From: Catenulispora sp. GP43
GTDB lineage: Bacteria; Actinomycetota; Actinomycetes; Streptomycetales; Catenulisporaceae
Direction of reading: 5' to 3'
DNA length: 64,000 nt
NCBI RefSeq assembly: GCF_041260665.1
Contig: NZ_JBGCCT010000044.1
Location: forward strand, 19,239 to 83,238
Below are positions 45,512-57,892 of the stretch, one piece after another. Each line of letters starts with the position of its first letter. The first letter of the stretch is position 1. Under the pieces are notes generated by a model, which was given only the letters and a program-made list of their open reading frames with translations, ran no database searches and was not told the origin of the DNA. Position numbers and translations under genes: made by a program.

Positions 45512-47452
45512 TCAGCCGAACAGCTCGCCGAGCACGAACTCGTCGCGGCGGCCGTCGCGCCACGTCGCGACCAGACAGTCGCCGGCCACCGCGACCGTGA
45601 CCGGCACGGACGCGGTCGTGGTCGCGGACGCGGTCGCGGCGCGCCCCAGCCGATGCGCCGAGACGTAGACGGTCGCCAGTCCCGGGACCGGTCCGGCGGT
45701 GAGGTACGGCGTGGCGCTGTGCTCCCCGAAGGCGTTGCCGCCCCGGAAGCGGGCGACACCGGAGCCGGTCCAGCCGTGCAGGGGCGCGAGATCGACGGCC
45801 ACCTTGTCGTTGCGCACCGCCGTACCCTCGGCGCTCGGCTCGCGGACGCCCGCGACCGCGAACGACCCCTCGCGCACGGTCCACCCCGCCAGTGCGGTGA
45901 CCAGATGTGCGCGCAGCTCAATACCTTGATGCAGCACTGACAGCGTGACCACCCGCGCTCCCGGCACATCCACGCCACCCATGCGCGGCCGGTACCACGA
46001 CGCGGCCCAACCCTCGCCGGTCGCGGTGCCCCGCAGCCCCTCCCGGCGGGTCGCACGGCCCCACTCGTCGACCAGCGCCAGCTGCCCGTCCACCCCGGCG
46101 GTCCAGGCGTCACCGACGCCGGGCGCGGTGTGCGTGGAGTACCCGACCGAGGCGTAGTGCGGATCGCCGCTTCCGGTGTCCGGATCGATGACGTGGTCAC
46201 TGGCGTGGTTCGCGATCTGCACCACGCCGTCCCCGGAGCGGATCACCCATCCGACCTCATACAGAGTCCTGACATAATCGCCGCGTTCCGAGGGCTGCGG
46301 CTGCTCGGTCTCGGTCCACAGCCGATGGTCGGCCGGGGCGGCCAGGCCCAGAAACCCCATCCCCGCGAAATACGGGGAGCCGGGGCCGCTGTAGACCTGG
46401 CACATCGGAAGGAACTGCTCGGCACCCCAGCCCAGGGACGGCGCCGCTTCGGCCCCGATGCCGGCGCCGACACCGACCCCCAGATCCACAGCGAAGTGCC
46501 TCAGCACACCGCTGGCCAGGCGCCGTGTGGCTCCGGCCGCCTCGCCCCCGACGCCGGCCAGCGCCGCCGTCCACAACCCGCCCAGCACGGCCTGCCGATA
46601 CGTCAGCGAACGCCCCTGGTGCAGCGGCGATCCGTCGGCGGCGAACAGCAGCGCGTAGGAGTCGGCGAACTCGCCCAGACGCCGCAGGTACCGCTCCCGC
46701 CGCTCGGCGGGCTGATCAGAGAGCTGATACCACTGCCACAGAAACGGGTGGATGACCCACGAGTTGTAGTGGTCCACGCGGTTCCCGTGCCGCGTCGTCG
46801 GGCTGACCGGGCCGTCGTTGAACCAGCCGTCGCCCAGATACCAGGACTCGAACAGGTCCACATCGGCCTGGGCGTGCCCGCCCGGGATCTGGAAGCCCGC
46901 CGACGCCAGGAACGCCTCGATGACTGCCGTGAACAACAGCCAGTTGTTGTCCGAGCCGTGTTTGGCCGCGTGGTGGGCGAGCCACTCGGCGGTGTGTTCG
47001 CGCAGCTTGTCGTCGAGCAGGTCCCACACCTGTGCGCGGCAGACGGCGAGCCCGAAGGCCAGGTTCGCGGCCTCCACGATCGGCTGCGGGGTGCCGTTCC
47101 ACTGCCGGATCTCGTCGACCCCGATCGCCCGCCCCCAGCGGTCGGGGCCGTCGGGCGCCATCGCGGCGGCCAGGCCCCGGGCGTAGAAACCCGCGTGGTC
47201 ATGGGGATCGGCGGCGCGTCCGGCCAGCAGCGGGGCCGCTGTCAGGAAGCTGCGGGCGAAGCCCTCGATGCCGTCGCTGCGGATCCCCGCCGCCGAAGGC
47301 CTGCCGGGCGGCGTGATCAGCCCGCCGCCGGGCGAGGCGTGGCGGCGGGCGGTCAGCAGCCAGTGGTCGGCCACGGCTTCCCAGTGTCCGCGCGTCCAGC
47401 CGGTGTAGGGGGACAGGACGCGGTCTTCCGGCGGCAGGCGCAGGTCGTTCAT
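45512..47452 (-). CDS. DUF2264 family protein of the carbohydrate locus
   Basis: A 646-residue cytoplasmic protein of family DUF2264 (PF10022): SPYTGWTRGHWEAVADHWLL at the start, then SAAGIRSDGIEGFARSFLTA, GSDNNWLLFTAVIEAFL, DGWFNDGPVSPTTRHGNRVD and FLWQWYQLSDQPAERRERYL. The N-terminal half looks like an alpha/alpha toroid as in polysaccharide lyases and unsaturated glucuronyl or rhamnogalacturonyl hydrolases, the rest is beta-rich. Activity is unproven; processing of an oligosaccharide is likely from its fold and operon. It starts 14 bp after the ROK-type gene and is the last gene of the leftward operon. Confidence 0.85.
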   Translation of the reverse strand: MNDLRLPPEDRVLSPYTGWTRGHWEAVADHWLLTARRHASPGGGLITPPGRPSAAGIRSDGIEGFARSFLTAAPLLAGRAADPHDHAGFYARGLAAAMAPDGPDRWGRAIGVDEIRQWNGTPQPIVEAANLAFGLAVCRAQVWDLLDDKLREHTAEWLAHHAAKHGSDNNWLLFTAVIEAFLASAGFQIPGGHAQADVDLFESWYLGDGWFNDGPVSPTTRHGNRVDHYNSWVIHPFLWQWYQLSDQPAERRERYLRRLGEFADSYALLFAADGSPLHQGRSLTYRQAVLGGLWTAALAGVGGEAAGATRRLASGVLRHFAVDLGVGVGAGIGAEAAPSLGWGAEQFLPMCQVYSGPGSPYFAGMGFLGLAAPADHRLWTETEQPQPSERGDYVRTLYEVGWVIRSGDGVVQIANHASDHVIDPDTGSGDPHYASVGYSTHTAPGVGDAWTAGVDGQLALVDEWGRATRREGLRGTATGEGWAASWYRPRMGGVDVPGARVVTLSVLHQGIELRAHLVTALAGWTVREGSFAVAGVREPSAEGTAVRNDKVAVDLAPLHGWTGSGVARFRGGNAFGEHSATPYLTAGPVPGLATVYVSAHRLGRAATASATTTASVPVTVAVAGDCLVATWRDGRRDEFVLGELFG

Positions 47453-47466
47453 GAAAGCGGTGGTCC

Positions 47467-49756
47467 TCAGGGCGTGCGGCGCAGCCGCGGGGTGAAGGTG
47501 GAGTGGAAGATGGTCGACGCGGCGCCGACCGCGACCGCCTCGCTGCTGTTCACCGAGCGCTCGACGCGGATGCGGCGCAGCCGGCGCGCGGTGGGGTAGG
47601 CGTTGACGGCGTGCTCGATCTCGGTGAGCCAGACGTCCGCGACCTCCCCGGTGAAGAACGGTCCGCCGACCACGACCAGCCCGACGTCCAGCAGGTCGAT
47701 CACCGACAGCACGCCCCGGCTGACGGCCTTCGCCGCCTGCTGCACGGTCAGCCTCGAGCGCTGCCGGCCCAGCGTGCGTGACTGCTGCTCGGAGGGCGCG
47801 TAGCTGCCCGGGTTGCACTCCGGGAGGATCTCGGGCCGCCCCGACTCGTCGAACCGGCCCAGGGTGACCGCGCAGAGCTGGCCGAACTCGCCGGCGTTCG
47901 CGGTCAGGCCGCGGTAGAGATCGCCGTTGAGGAACAACCCGGTCCCGACGCCGGTCCCCAGATACAGGTACACGAAGTCGCAGGCCCGGCTGTCGCGGCC
48001 GATCCAGCGCTCGCCGACCGCGGCCGCCGAGCAGTCCTTCTCGATCACGATGCGGCAGGAGAAGCGGCGCTCCAGCAGGGTGCGCAGCGGCACGTCGCGC
48101 AGCACCGACATCAGCGGCGGATCGAGCACCGTCCCGGAGACGGTGTCCACCGGCCCCGGGGTGGCCACGCCGATGCCGAGGAAGCCCTCCTCCCAGCGGC
48201 CGTGCCCGGCTTGTTCGAGCACTGTCTCGCCCAGATCGGCGATCTGCGTCACGACCGCGCCCGGCCGCGGGTCGGAGGTGATCGGCTCGGAGCGCCTGGC
48301 GACGACCCGGCCCGACAGATCGACCAGGACCGCGGTCAGCACGTGCGGGTCGATGTGGATGCCCAGCGCGTGCGCGGCGCCGTCGCGCAGCCGAACCGGG
48401 CTGCTCGGCTTGCCGACCGCCGAGTGCCGCTGCCGTTCCTCGACGAGCAGGCCGCGCTGGATCAGCGAGCGCGCGATGCGGGACACGGACTGCTGGGTGA
48501 GCCTGGTGCGCTCAGCGATCTCGCCCCGGGTGATCCGCCCGGCCAGCCGCACCGTCTCGATCACCACGCACTCGTTGAACGAGCCCAGGTCGATCTGGTT
48601 GGCCCCGCCGCCGGTCGCCGGGCCGGAATGGCCCGGCGCGGGCAGGGGGAGCGTCGGCGGGGCGGCCGACGGCGCCGGCAGCGGTTCGCGGATCCAGCGC
48701 ACCCGCGCCGGTTCCGGGCTGTCCACGTAGCGTGACAGGACCGAGGCCACGTCGAGCAGCACGCGCGTGGAGGACTCCGGATGCCGGGCCGCGTCCAGGG
48801 CCAGCACGGCCCGGGTGAACGACAGGCTGGTGGTCCGTTCCGGCGGCTGGTGGACGGTGATCCCCAGATGGGAGCAGCGTTCGGCGATCTGGGCCCGCAC
48901 CGGCCGCGGGCTCGACGGCTCGGCCCGCAGGACCACGGCGTGCAGGTCCGGCAGCGGGTGGGTCCGGCGGACCGCGTCCAGGAAGGGCCCGACCGGATCA
49001 GTGTCGGAATTCGCCCCGGAACCTGCCGCGGAGCCCGCCCCGGAACTCGCTCCGAAGCCCGCTCCGAAGCCCGCTCCGAAGCCCGCCCCGAAGCCCGCCC
49101 CGGGGCCCGAGCCCGGTGCCGGGCCTGCCACCGACGCAGCGGCTCCGCCCCCGGTCCCGGCCCCAGCCCCAGCCCCAGCCCCGGCCTGCGCCGCGGCCGT
49201 CGCCTCGACGAGCGCGTTCCCCACCGCGGCCAGCGCGTACGGGTCCACCGCCGGCTCGGCCGAGGGCGGCGGGACCGTGGCCACCGAGCGCCCGGCAAGT
49301 ACCAGCACCGTGCAGCCGGCGTCCAGGTGCAGACCCACCGGCCACAGGTCGCTGGGTTCCAGCGCGGGGACCACCGGGATCTGCGGGACGGTCAGCCGGC
49401 TGCCGGTCAGGTTCCAGCGGTGCCGCGTCTCCGCGACCACGGTGTGCGAACAGCCCAGGCGGCGGGCCACCATCCGCGAGGTGCGGGCGTCCGGGGTGGA
49501 CGTCAGGATGCTGGCCACGATCTCGCCCTCGTCCACCGCCGACGGACGCCCGGTTCGGGCCCGGTCCAGCAGCCCGTCCAGGCCCTCGGCCGCGTACCGC
49601 TTGCGCCAGGTGCTCACCGTCTGCCGCGAGACGCCCAGCCGCCGGGCGATGTCGGCGTTGCGCAGCCCTTCGGCGGCCAGCAGCACGATCGAAGCGCGCA
49701 GCGCCTGCTGGCCGTCGCCGTCGGCCCACCGGCTCAGCACCGACTGCTCGGGCAGG

Positions 49757-49764
<8 letters not shown>
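47467..49764 (-). CDS. ROK-type regulator fused to an inactivated IS630-like transposase domain
   Basis: A 765-residue protein, about twice the normal ROK length. Residues 20-115 are an IS630-type helix-turn-helix (RNADIARRLGVSRQTVSTWR, then DARTSRMVARRLGCSH). Residues 138-320 resemble the DDE catalytic region (DLWPVGLHLDAGCTVLVLAG for the VGLYL..VDEK strand, FLDAVRRTHPLPDLHAVVLR for the LDNY strand), but the acidic residues are replaced and a Gly/Ala/Phe repeat (195-250) is inserted. A winged helix follows (397-445, ITRGEIAERTRLTQQSVSRI), then a ROK domain (465-765, FLGIGVATPGPVDTVSG) without its zinc CxCGxxGC motif. It overlaps the alpha-mannosidase gene by 8 bp. Likely local repressor. Confidence 0.85.
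49049..49108 (-). repeat. 12-bp tandem repeat coding for GAGF units in the ROK-type gene
   Basis: Five consecutive 12-bp units (three identical, two variant) encode the Gly-Ala-Gly-Phe run at about residues 219-238 of the regulator. The repeat keeps the frame and forms the low-complexity insert in the degenerate transposase domain. Confidence 0.8.
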
Positions 49765-52939
<3,175 letters not shown>

Positions 52940-52992
52940 GGTGGGGCGGTCCCTTCGAAACGGTGGTGCGGAAGTGCGTCAGGTCTGGTGCG

Positions 52993-55275
52993 TCAGCCGG
53001 CGGACGACAGCGTCACGCTGCTGACATACAGGGGCTTGGTCGGGTCCGTGACCGCCAGTCGCAGGTCGGCGGACAGGTTCTGCAGTTCGGCGAACTGCAC
53101 GTTGGTCAGCGTCACGGTCGCGGTCTGCCAGCTCCCGGTCCCGCTGCCGGCCACGGTCGGCCCGCCGAAGTACGGGGCGCCGGGGGAGTCGTACTGCACC
53201 TGGAATCCCTGACCCGCGACCGACCAGTAGGTGATGCTCGCCGTCACCGTCGAGGCCTTGGCGACCTGGCTGGACGGGTCGAGCTGGAGGTAGACGTTCG
53301 CCGGCGTGACGCCGCTCTGCGCGGAAGTCCAGGTCTGGTAAGCGGTCTGGCCGCCCTGCGTCACCTGGGTGAGGTTGCCGTCGCCGCCCAGACCGGTCGC
53401 GCCGACCGACAGGAACAGCAGGCCGCCGCCGGTCTGTCCGGCGGTGCCGGTGACGGATGCCGCGCCGCCGCTGGACGACGGGCAGTCGGCCGGGACCGGC
53501 GTGCCGGCCGGAGCCGAGCCCGGCAGCATCGACCACTGGTCCAGCTGCGCCGACGTCATCGCGACCGGCACGCACACGCTGCCGTCGGCCAGCACCTTCT
53601 GCGCCGGGGCCTGGCCGGTCAGCGCGTCCACCACGTGGTACGTGCCGTGGACCAGGTTCAGGCCGTCCGGGTGCAGCGTGACCGAGCCGGTGTAGCCGAA
53701 GCTCGGGCTCACTTCGCCCAGGGTGATCTGCGCGCTGCGGTGGTCCGCGGCGGTGGCCGGGACGACCTGGAGCGCGTGCTGGCTGGTGAGGTCGGCGTAG
53801 GCCGGCGCGTAGGAAGCGAGCTGCGATCCGTTGCTGAGCACGGTTCCGCCGGCCTTCTGGTACGCGGCGATATCGGCGTCGGAGCCGTTCATCGGCAGCA
53901 CCGCGCGGTAGTGCGACAGGCTGTCGGCGTGGTTGGCGATCTCCTCGCTGGTGACCACCGAGAACCCGGCCTGGTAGCCGGCCCACAGCGCGGAGATGGT
54001 GTTCTCGACGTTGTTCAGGGCGCCGCCGCTGTCGTTGCCGCGGGCCTGCGAGTAGTCGATGTAGACCGCGACCGGCTGCGTCGGGAACGAGCCGGACAAC
54101 TTCTGCAGTTGCGGCAGCCAGGAGGTGTAGATCGGATAGCCGATGACGTCCTTGCTGGTGCCGTCGTGGATGAAGAAGTCCTCGCCGCCGCCGTACGGCA
54201 GCGTCATGGCGTACATCGACAGCCAGTTCACCGCCTCGGACGGGATCTGGTCGTCGGTGCCGAACACGGTCCACTCCTGGGCGACCGGGACGTGGTAGGC
54301 GCGGCCCAGGCTGCCGAACAGCAGGCTCAGGCCGGCGGAGTTGGCCGCGTCCTCCACGACCGTGGCGTGGTACTTCCTGGCCAGGTTGAAGAAGATGTCC
54401 GGAAGGTTGCCCAGCTGCGGGGCGTTCGCGATGTGCCCGCCGAAGTAGTAGAACAGCGGCGCGTCGCTGACCTTGCGCACCGCCGCGGTGAGCCGGTCAT
54501 ACGTGTCCTGCACGCTCCACTGGCGGAACGCCTGGTAGACGCTGTCCAGCGGGGCGCCGGGGAGCGCGGCCGGCACCTGGCTGAACGCCGTGTACGAGGT
54601 GCCGTACTTCGCGTTGAAGGCGGCGATGGTCTTGTAGGTGGCCGGCAGCCACTTGGTCTGGAAGTACGCGATGTCCGCCGGAGCCCAGCCGCCTTCGCCG
54701 GGGCTGTCCAGCCACTGCGCGTCGAGGTGGCCGTAGTCCATGAAGGCGCCGCCGTAGCCCGGGTTGTGCGTGACGTGCGCGACGGTGGCGGTGACGTAGG
54801 CGAAGTAGTCGTTCTGCTCGGTCTGGTCCCACCAGGCCAGCGCGACGCCGGTGGCGCCGGTGCTGGTCACCTCGTGGTCGGTCTCGAAGGTCGCGGGGCT
54901 GTCGCGCCAGCCGGACTGCCAGAAGATCGGCACCAGCTTCACGCCGGCGGCCGCTGCGTTCGCCAGCTCCTGGTCGAACTCGGAGAAGTCGAAGGTGCCG
55001 CGCGAGGGCTCCAGCTTCGCCCACGGCATGTTGAGCTCGGCGCGGTCGATCCCCTTGGCCTTGATCGCCGCGAAGTCCGCGGTGGACCACGGTGTGCCGT
55101 TGTTGTCGAACTGGAATTGCGAGGCCCAGTAGTCGGAAGTGGGGGCGGCGTGCGTTTTTTGCGTTGACGTTGCGTGTGCTGGTGCGGGGTCGGCGGTCGC
55201 ATATTGCGCGACGAACACACTGGCGGCCAGGCCGCACATCAGTGGAATCGCTCCGCGTCGAACCGTGCGCAGCAT
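52993..55275 (-). CDS. Secreted GH42-like glycoside hydrolase (clan GH-A)
   Basis: A 760-residue exported protein. A signal peptide (MLRTVRRGAIPLMCGLAASV) precedes a TIM-barrel region starting WASQFQFDNNGTPWSTADF. The strand-2 pattern NMPWAKLEPSRGTFDFSEFD is typical of GH42/GH35 enzymes, and FMDYGHLDAQWLD and VAQEWTVFG offer acidic residues near the active centre; I cannot assign acid/base and nucleophile safely. The last 150 residues are a beta-sandwich, probably carbohydrate-binding. Beta-galactosidase is one guess for its activity. ATG 55275 follows AGGGGGAA. First gene of the leftward operon. Confidence 0.8.
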   Translation of the reverse strand: MLRTVRRGAIPLMCGLAASVFVAQYATADPAPAHATSTQKTHAAPTSDYWASQFQFDNNGTPWSTADFAAIKAKGIDRAELNMPWAKLEPSRGTFDFSEFDQELANAAAAGVKLVPIFWQSGWRDSPATFETDHEVTSTGATGVALAWWDQTEQNDYFAYVTATVAHVTHNPGYGGAFMDYGHLDAQWLDSPGEGGWAPADIAYFQTKWLPATYKTIAAFNAKYGTSYTAFSQVPAALPGAPLDSVYQAFRQWSVQDTYDRLTAAVRKVSDAPLFYYFGGHIANAPQLGNLPDIFFNLARKYHATVVEDAANSAGLSLLFGSLGRAYHVPVAQEWTVFGTDDQIPSEAVNWLSMYAMTLPYGGGEDFFIHDGTSKDVIGYPIYTSWLPQLQKLSGSFPTQPVAVYIDYSQARGNDSGGALNNVENTISALWAGYQAGFSVVTSEEIANHADSLSHYRAVLPMNGSDADIAAYQKAGGTVLSNGSQLASYAPAYADLTSQHALQVVPATAADHRSAQITLGEVSPSFGYTGSVTLHPDGLNLVHGTYHVVDALTGQAPAQKVLADGSVCVPVAMTSAQLDQWSMLPGSAPAGTPVPADCPSSSGGAASVTGTAGQTGGGLLFLSVGATGLGGDGNLTQVTQGGQTAYQTWTSAQSGVTPANVYLQLDPSSQVAKASTVTASITYWSVAGQGFQVQYDSPGAPYFGGPTVAGSGTGSWQTATVTLTNVQFAELQNLSADLRLAVTDPTKPLYVSSVTLSSAG

Positions 55276-55353
55276 CAGTTCCCCCTTCAGGGGTTTCGGA
55301 TGGCGGGTGGTTTGGTTTCCTCCAGGACACGCGCCGTCGGCGACGTGAGGGGT

Positions 55354-55382
55354 ATGTAACTCCAAGAGTGTTAGTCCGACAA
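55354..55382 (-). promoter_or_regulatory. Promoter of the leftward glycosidase operon
   Basis: On the minus strand, -35 TTGTCG (55382-55377) and -10 TTACAT (55359-55354) with 17-bp spacing, about 80 bp before the GH42-like start. The -35 lies inside the CCGACAAGGCTT element. Confidence 0.6.
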
Positions 55383-55496
55383 GGCTTCTCACTGAAGCAC
55401 CGTTGTGAACCGCTCTGATCTGCACAGATGCCAGTTGACGATCATTGCTTTAGCGGTTTTCCTTGTCAGAGAAGTCTTTTGACGCCGACAAGCCTT
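55376..55496. promoter_or_regulatory. Repeated CCGACAAGSCTT elements in the divergent sugar-locus promoter region
   Basis: CCGACAAGGCTT (55376-55387) and CCGACAAGCCTT (55485-55496) differ by one base; an inverted core CCTTGTC lies at 55461-55467. Each full copy touches the -35 of one divergent promoter. A further dyad GCTTC-TCACT-GAAGC (55384-55398) overlaps the first copy. Together a likely operator set for the locus regulator at 47467-49764. Confidence 0.6.
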
Positions 55497-55524
55497 GACC
55501 CAGCCGCCGATCCGCTCCGATACT
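55495..55524 (+). promoter_or_regulatory. Promoter of the rightward ABC-transporter operon
   Basis: -35 TTGACC (55495-55500) and -10 GATACT (55519-55524), spacing 18 bp, about 90 bp before the solute-binding-protein start. The CCGACAAGCCTT element ends in the -35. Confidence 0.6.
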
Positions 55525-55547
55525 TCGGGACACCTCCAGGACTTCTT

Positions 55548-55570
55548 CACGCCGCTGTGAACGCGGTGTG
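55548..55570. promoter_or_regulatory. Imperfect palindrome downstream of the rightward promoter
   Basis: CACGCCGC (55548-55555), 7-bp spacer, GCGGTGTG (55563-55570), one mismatch between arms. It lies about 20 bp after the predicted transcription start, a position for repression or an mRNA hairpin. Confidence 0.5.
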
Positions 55571-55615
55571 AGGCCCGTCGGCCGTGACCTCCCAACTCTT
55601 CTTCGAGGAGCCGTC

Positions 55616-56989
55616 ATGGCCAGAACAACATCTTTGCAATCCGTGCGTTTCCGGCGTGCCTTCGCGGCGCTCGCCGCCGTGCCGCTCGCCACCGGTTTGG
55701 CGGCCTGTGGCAGCAGCGGCGGAGGTAGTGGTTCGGGGTCGTCGCAGACGCTCACCATCGCGATGTGGACGAACCCGGCCGCCGTCGCCCAGACCGAGAA
55801 GGTGAACGCCGAGTTCGAGAAGCAGCACCCCGGCGTCAAGATCAAGATGCAGACCGCGCCGACGGCCGGCAACGCGTGGCCGACGCTGTGGCAGAGCCTG
55901 GTCTCGGCCAAGAGCGTGGACGTGCTGGCGCAGTTCCCGCCGACTCCGCACGCCTATCCGCCGGCGTCGACCGGCATCATCCCGCAGGGCACCCCGGCGC
56001 TGATCCAGTCCGGCCAGTTCGTCGACCTGTCGAACCAGCCGTTCATGAAGCGCTTCGACCCGGCCGCGCAGAAGTACGCCATGGGCTACAACAACGGCAC
56101 CTACGGCGTGATGACGGCCGAATACGTCAACAACTCCGGCATGTTCTACAAGAAGGACCTGCTGACCAAGTACGGCCTGTCGGTCCCGACGACCTACAGC
56201 GAGTTCATCAACGACATGGACGTCCTGAAGTCGAAGGGCATCACGCCGCTGTACGTGGCCGGCAAGGACGGCTACCAGAGCATCGCGTGGTTCGGGATCA
56301 TGAACCAGCTGCTGATGCAGGGCAAGCCGAGTACCGACGCCCCGGCGGTGTGGGAGAAGCGCGCGCAGGACTTCTGGAACGGTGCCCAGAGCTGGACCGA
56401 TCCGGTCTACGCCGACACCGCGAACCGGTACGAGAAGGTCCTGTCCTACATGGAGCCGAACGCCGCGGGTGTGCCCGCGCAGTCGGCTCCGGGAGTATGG
56501 GCCGCCAAGACCAACGACTTCCCGTTCTTCTTCGACGGCTCCTACGACGGAAACACCATCGCGCAGTCCAACCCGGGCCTGAACTTCGGCTTCATGGCGC
56601 TGCCCGGCGCCGACGACGCTGCCGCGAACCGCGCCGTCCTGGCGCCGGACCTGTCCTGGGTGGTCCCGACCTGGTCCAAGCATCAGCAGCTGGCGATGCA
56701 GTGGCTGGACCTGTTCACCCAGCCGGACAACTACGCGGCGTGGCTGAAGGCCACCGGATCGATCTCCACCGAGCCGGCGGTGCCGACGCCCGCGCTGTCC
56801 TGGACCGACTGGCTGTCCACGCACGCCTCCCAGGGCTTCGTCAACGCCGAGCAGCCCTGGACGTCGACCAAGTTCCCGACGGCGGCCGGCGACCAGGACC
56901 GGACCAAGATGCAGCCGTTCGGTTCGCAGACCCCGGCCCAGGCACTCAAGGAATCGGCGGACGCTTACAAGTCGGCAGTGGGGCACTGA
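55616..56989 (+). CDS. ABC transporter sugar-binding lipoprotein
   Basis: A 457-residue family 1 solute-binding protein. The signal peptide ends in a lipobox LATGLAAC followed by a Gly/Ser linker; SQTLTIAMWTNPAAVAQTEK, VNAEFEKQHPGVKIKMQTA opens the mature fold, with KDLLTKYGLSVPTTYSEFI, MDVLKSKGITPLYVAGKDG and the late WVVPTWSKHQQLAMQWLDLF as usual for oligosaccharide binders. It delivers sugar to the two permeases downstream. ATG 55616 has GAGGAG. First gene of the rightward operon. Confidence 0.93.
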   Translation: MARTTSLQSVRFRRAFAALAAVPLATGLAACGSSGGGSGSGSSQTLTIAMWTNPAAVAQTEKVNAEFEKQHPGVKIKMQTAPTAGNAWPTLWQSLVSAKSVDVLAQFPPTPHAYPPASTGIIPQGTPALIQSGQFVDLSNQPFMKRFDPAAQKYAMGYNNGTYGVMTAEYVNNSGMFYKKDLLTKYGLSVPTTYSEFINDMDVLKSKGITPLYVAGKDGYQSIAWFGIMNQLLMQGKPSTDAPAVWEKRAQDFWNGAQSWTDPVYADTANRYEKVLSYMEPNAAGVPAQSAPGVWAAKTNDFPFFFDGSYDGNTIAQSNPGLNFGFMALPGADDAAANRAVLAPDLSWVVPTWSKHQQLAMQWLDLFTQPDNYAAWLKATGSISTEPAVPTPALSWTDWLSTHASQGFVNAEQPWTSTKFPTAAGDQDRTKMQPFGSQTPAQALKESADAYKSAVGH

Positions 56990-56992
56990 CCT

Positions 56993-57892
56993 GTGAGCAC
57001 GATCCCCTTCGGCACAAAGCGGACACGGCGGTGGCTGCCCTGGGCCTCCATCGCCGTGCCCTCCATCGGCTGGCTGGTCTTCGGGTTGTTCCCGTCGGTG
57101 TCGACGGTCTTCTTCTCCTTCACCGAGTACTCCGGCTTCCCGGGCACCCCGCTGCACTTCTGCGGGCTCTGCAACTACAGCAACGCGTTCAACAGCTCCT
57201 GGTCCGACTTCTCGGCCTCGGTGGTCGTGACGCTCAAGTACGTCGCCGGCGTCACGGTCCTGCAGATCGCGATCGGCCTCGGACTCGCGCTGCTGCTGCG
57301 CCACCGGCGGCGCGGATTCGGGCTCTATCGCGCTCTGATCTTCATGCCGCAGGTCTTCTCCGTGACCATCGTCGGCGTGCTGTTCTCGCTGGTCTTCGAC
57401 CCGCAGAACGGCCCGGCCGAGCCGGTGTACCACGGCCTGTTCGGCTCGACGAGCGCCTTCCTGGGCGACCAGAGCTGGGCGCTGTGGCTGGTCATCATGA
57501 TCAACGTCTGGATGTTCAGCGGCTACACCATGCTGGTCTACATCGCCGCGCTGCGGCGGATCCCGCCGGAGCTGTACGAGGCCGCCTCGCTCGACGGCGC
57601 CGGGCGCCTGCGGACGTTCCGCCACATCACCTGGCCGCTGCTGGCCAACGCCACGACGGTGAACGTCTTCCTGACCGCGATGGGGTGCGTCGGCGAGTTC
57701 GCGCTCATCAGGGTCCTGACGGACGGCCACTACGGCACCAAGACGCTCGGCATGTACATGTTCGACACCGCCTTCGGAGTGAACCCGTCGCTGGGCTACG
57801 GCTCGATGCTGGCGGTGGCGCAGTTCGTCATCACCCTGGTGATCGGCAGCGCGCTGCTGGTCTTCCTGCGGCGGCGGGAGGTGACGCTGTGA
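56993..57892 (+). CDS. ABC sugar transporter permease (MalF-like)
   Basis: A 299-residue inner-membrane permease with six spans. The EAA loop that contacts the ATPase is EAASLDGAGRLRTFRHITWP (residues about 196-215). FGLFPSVSTVFFSFTEYSGF is the usual first span. GTG 56993 begins 3 bp after the binding-protein stop, and its last 4 bp overlap the next gene (GTGA). No ATPase gene is present in the locus, so it probably shares a general ATPase such as MsiK. Confidence 0.93.
   Translation: MSTIPFGTKRTRRWLPWASIAVPSIGWLVFGLFPSVSTVFFSFTEYSGFPGTPLHFCGLCNYSNAFNSSWSDFSASVVVTLKYVAGVTVLQIAIGLGLALLLRHRRRGFGLYRALIFMPQVFSVTIVGVLFSLVFDPQNGPAEPVYHGLFGSTSAFLGDQSWALWLVIMINVWMFSGYTMLVYIAALRRIPPELYEAASLDGAGRLRTFRHITWPLLANATTVNVFLTAMGCVGEFALIRVLTDGHYGTKTLGMYMFDTAFGVNPSLGYGSMLAVAQFVITLVIGSALLVFLRRREVTL

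Noticed and set aside
49049..49108. Tandem 12-bp units as a CRISPR array.
   Set aside because: The units are contiguous without spacers and code for GAGF repeats in frame.
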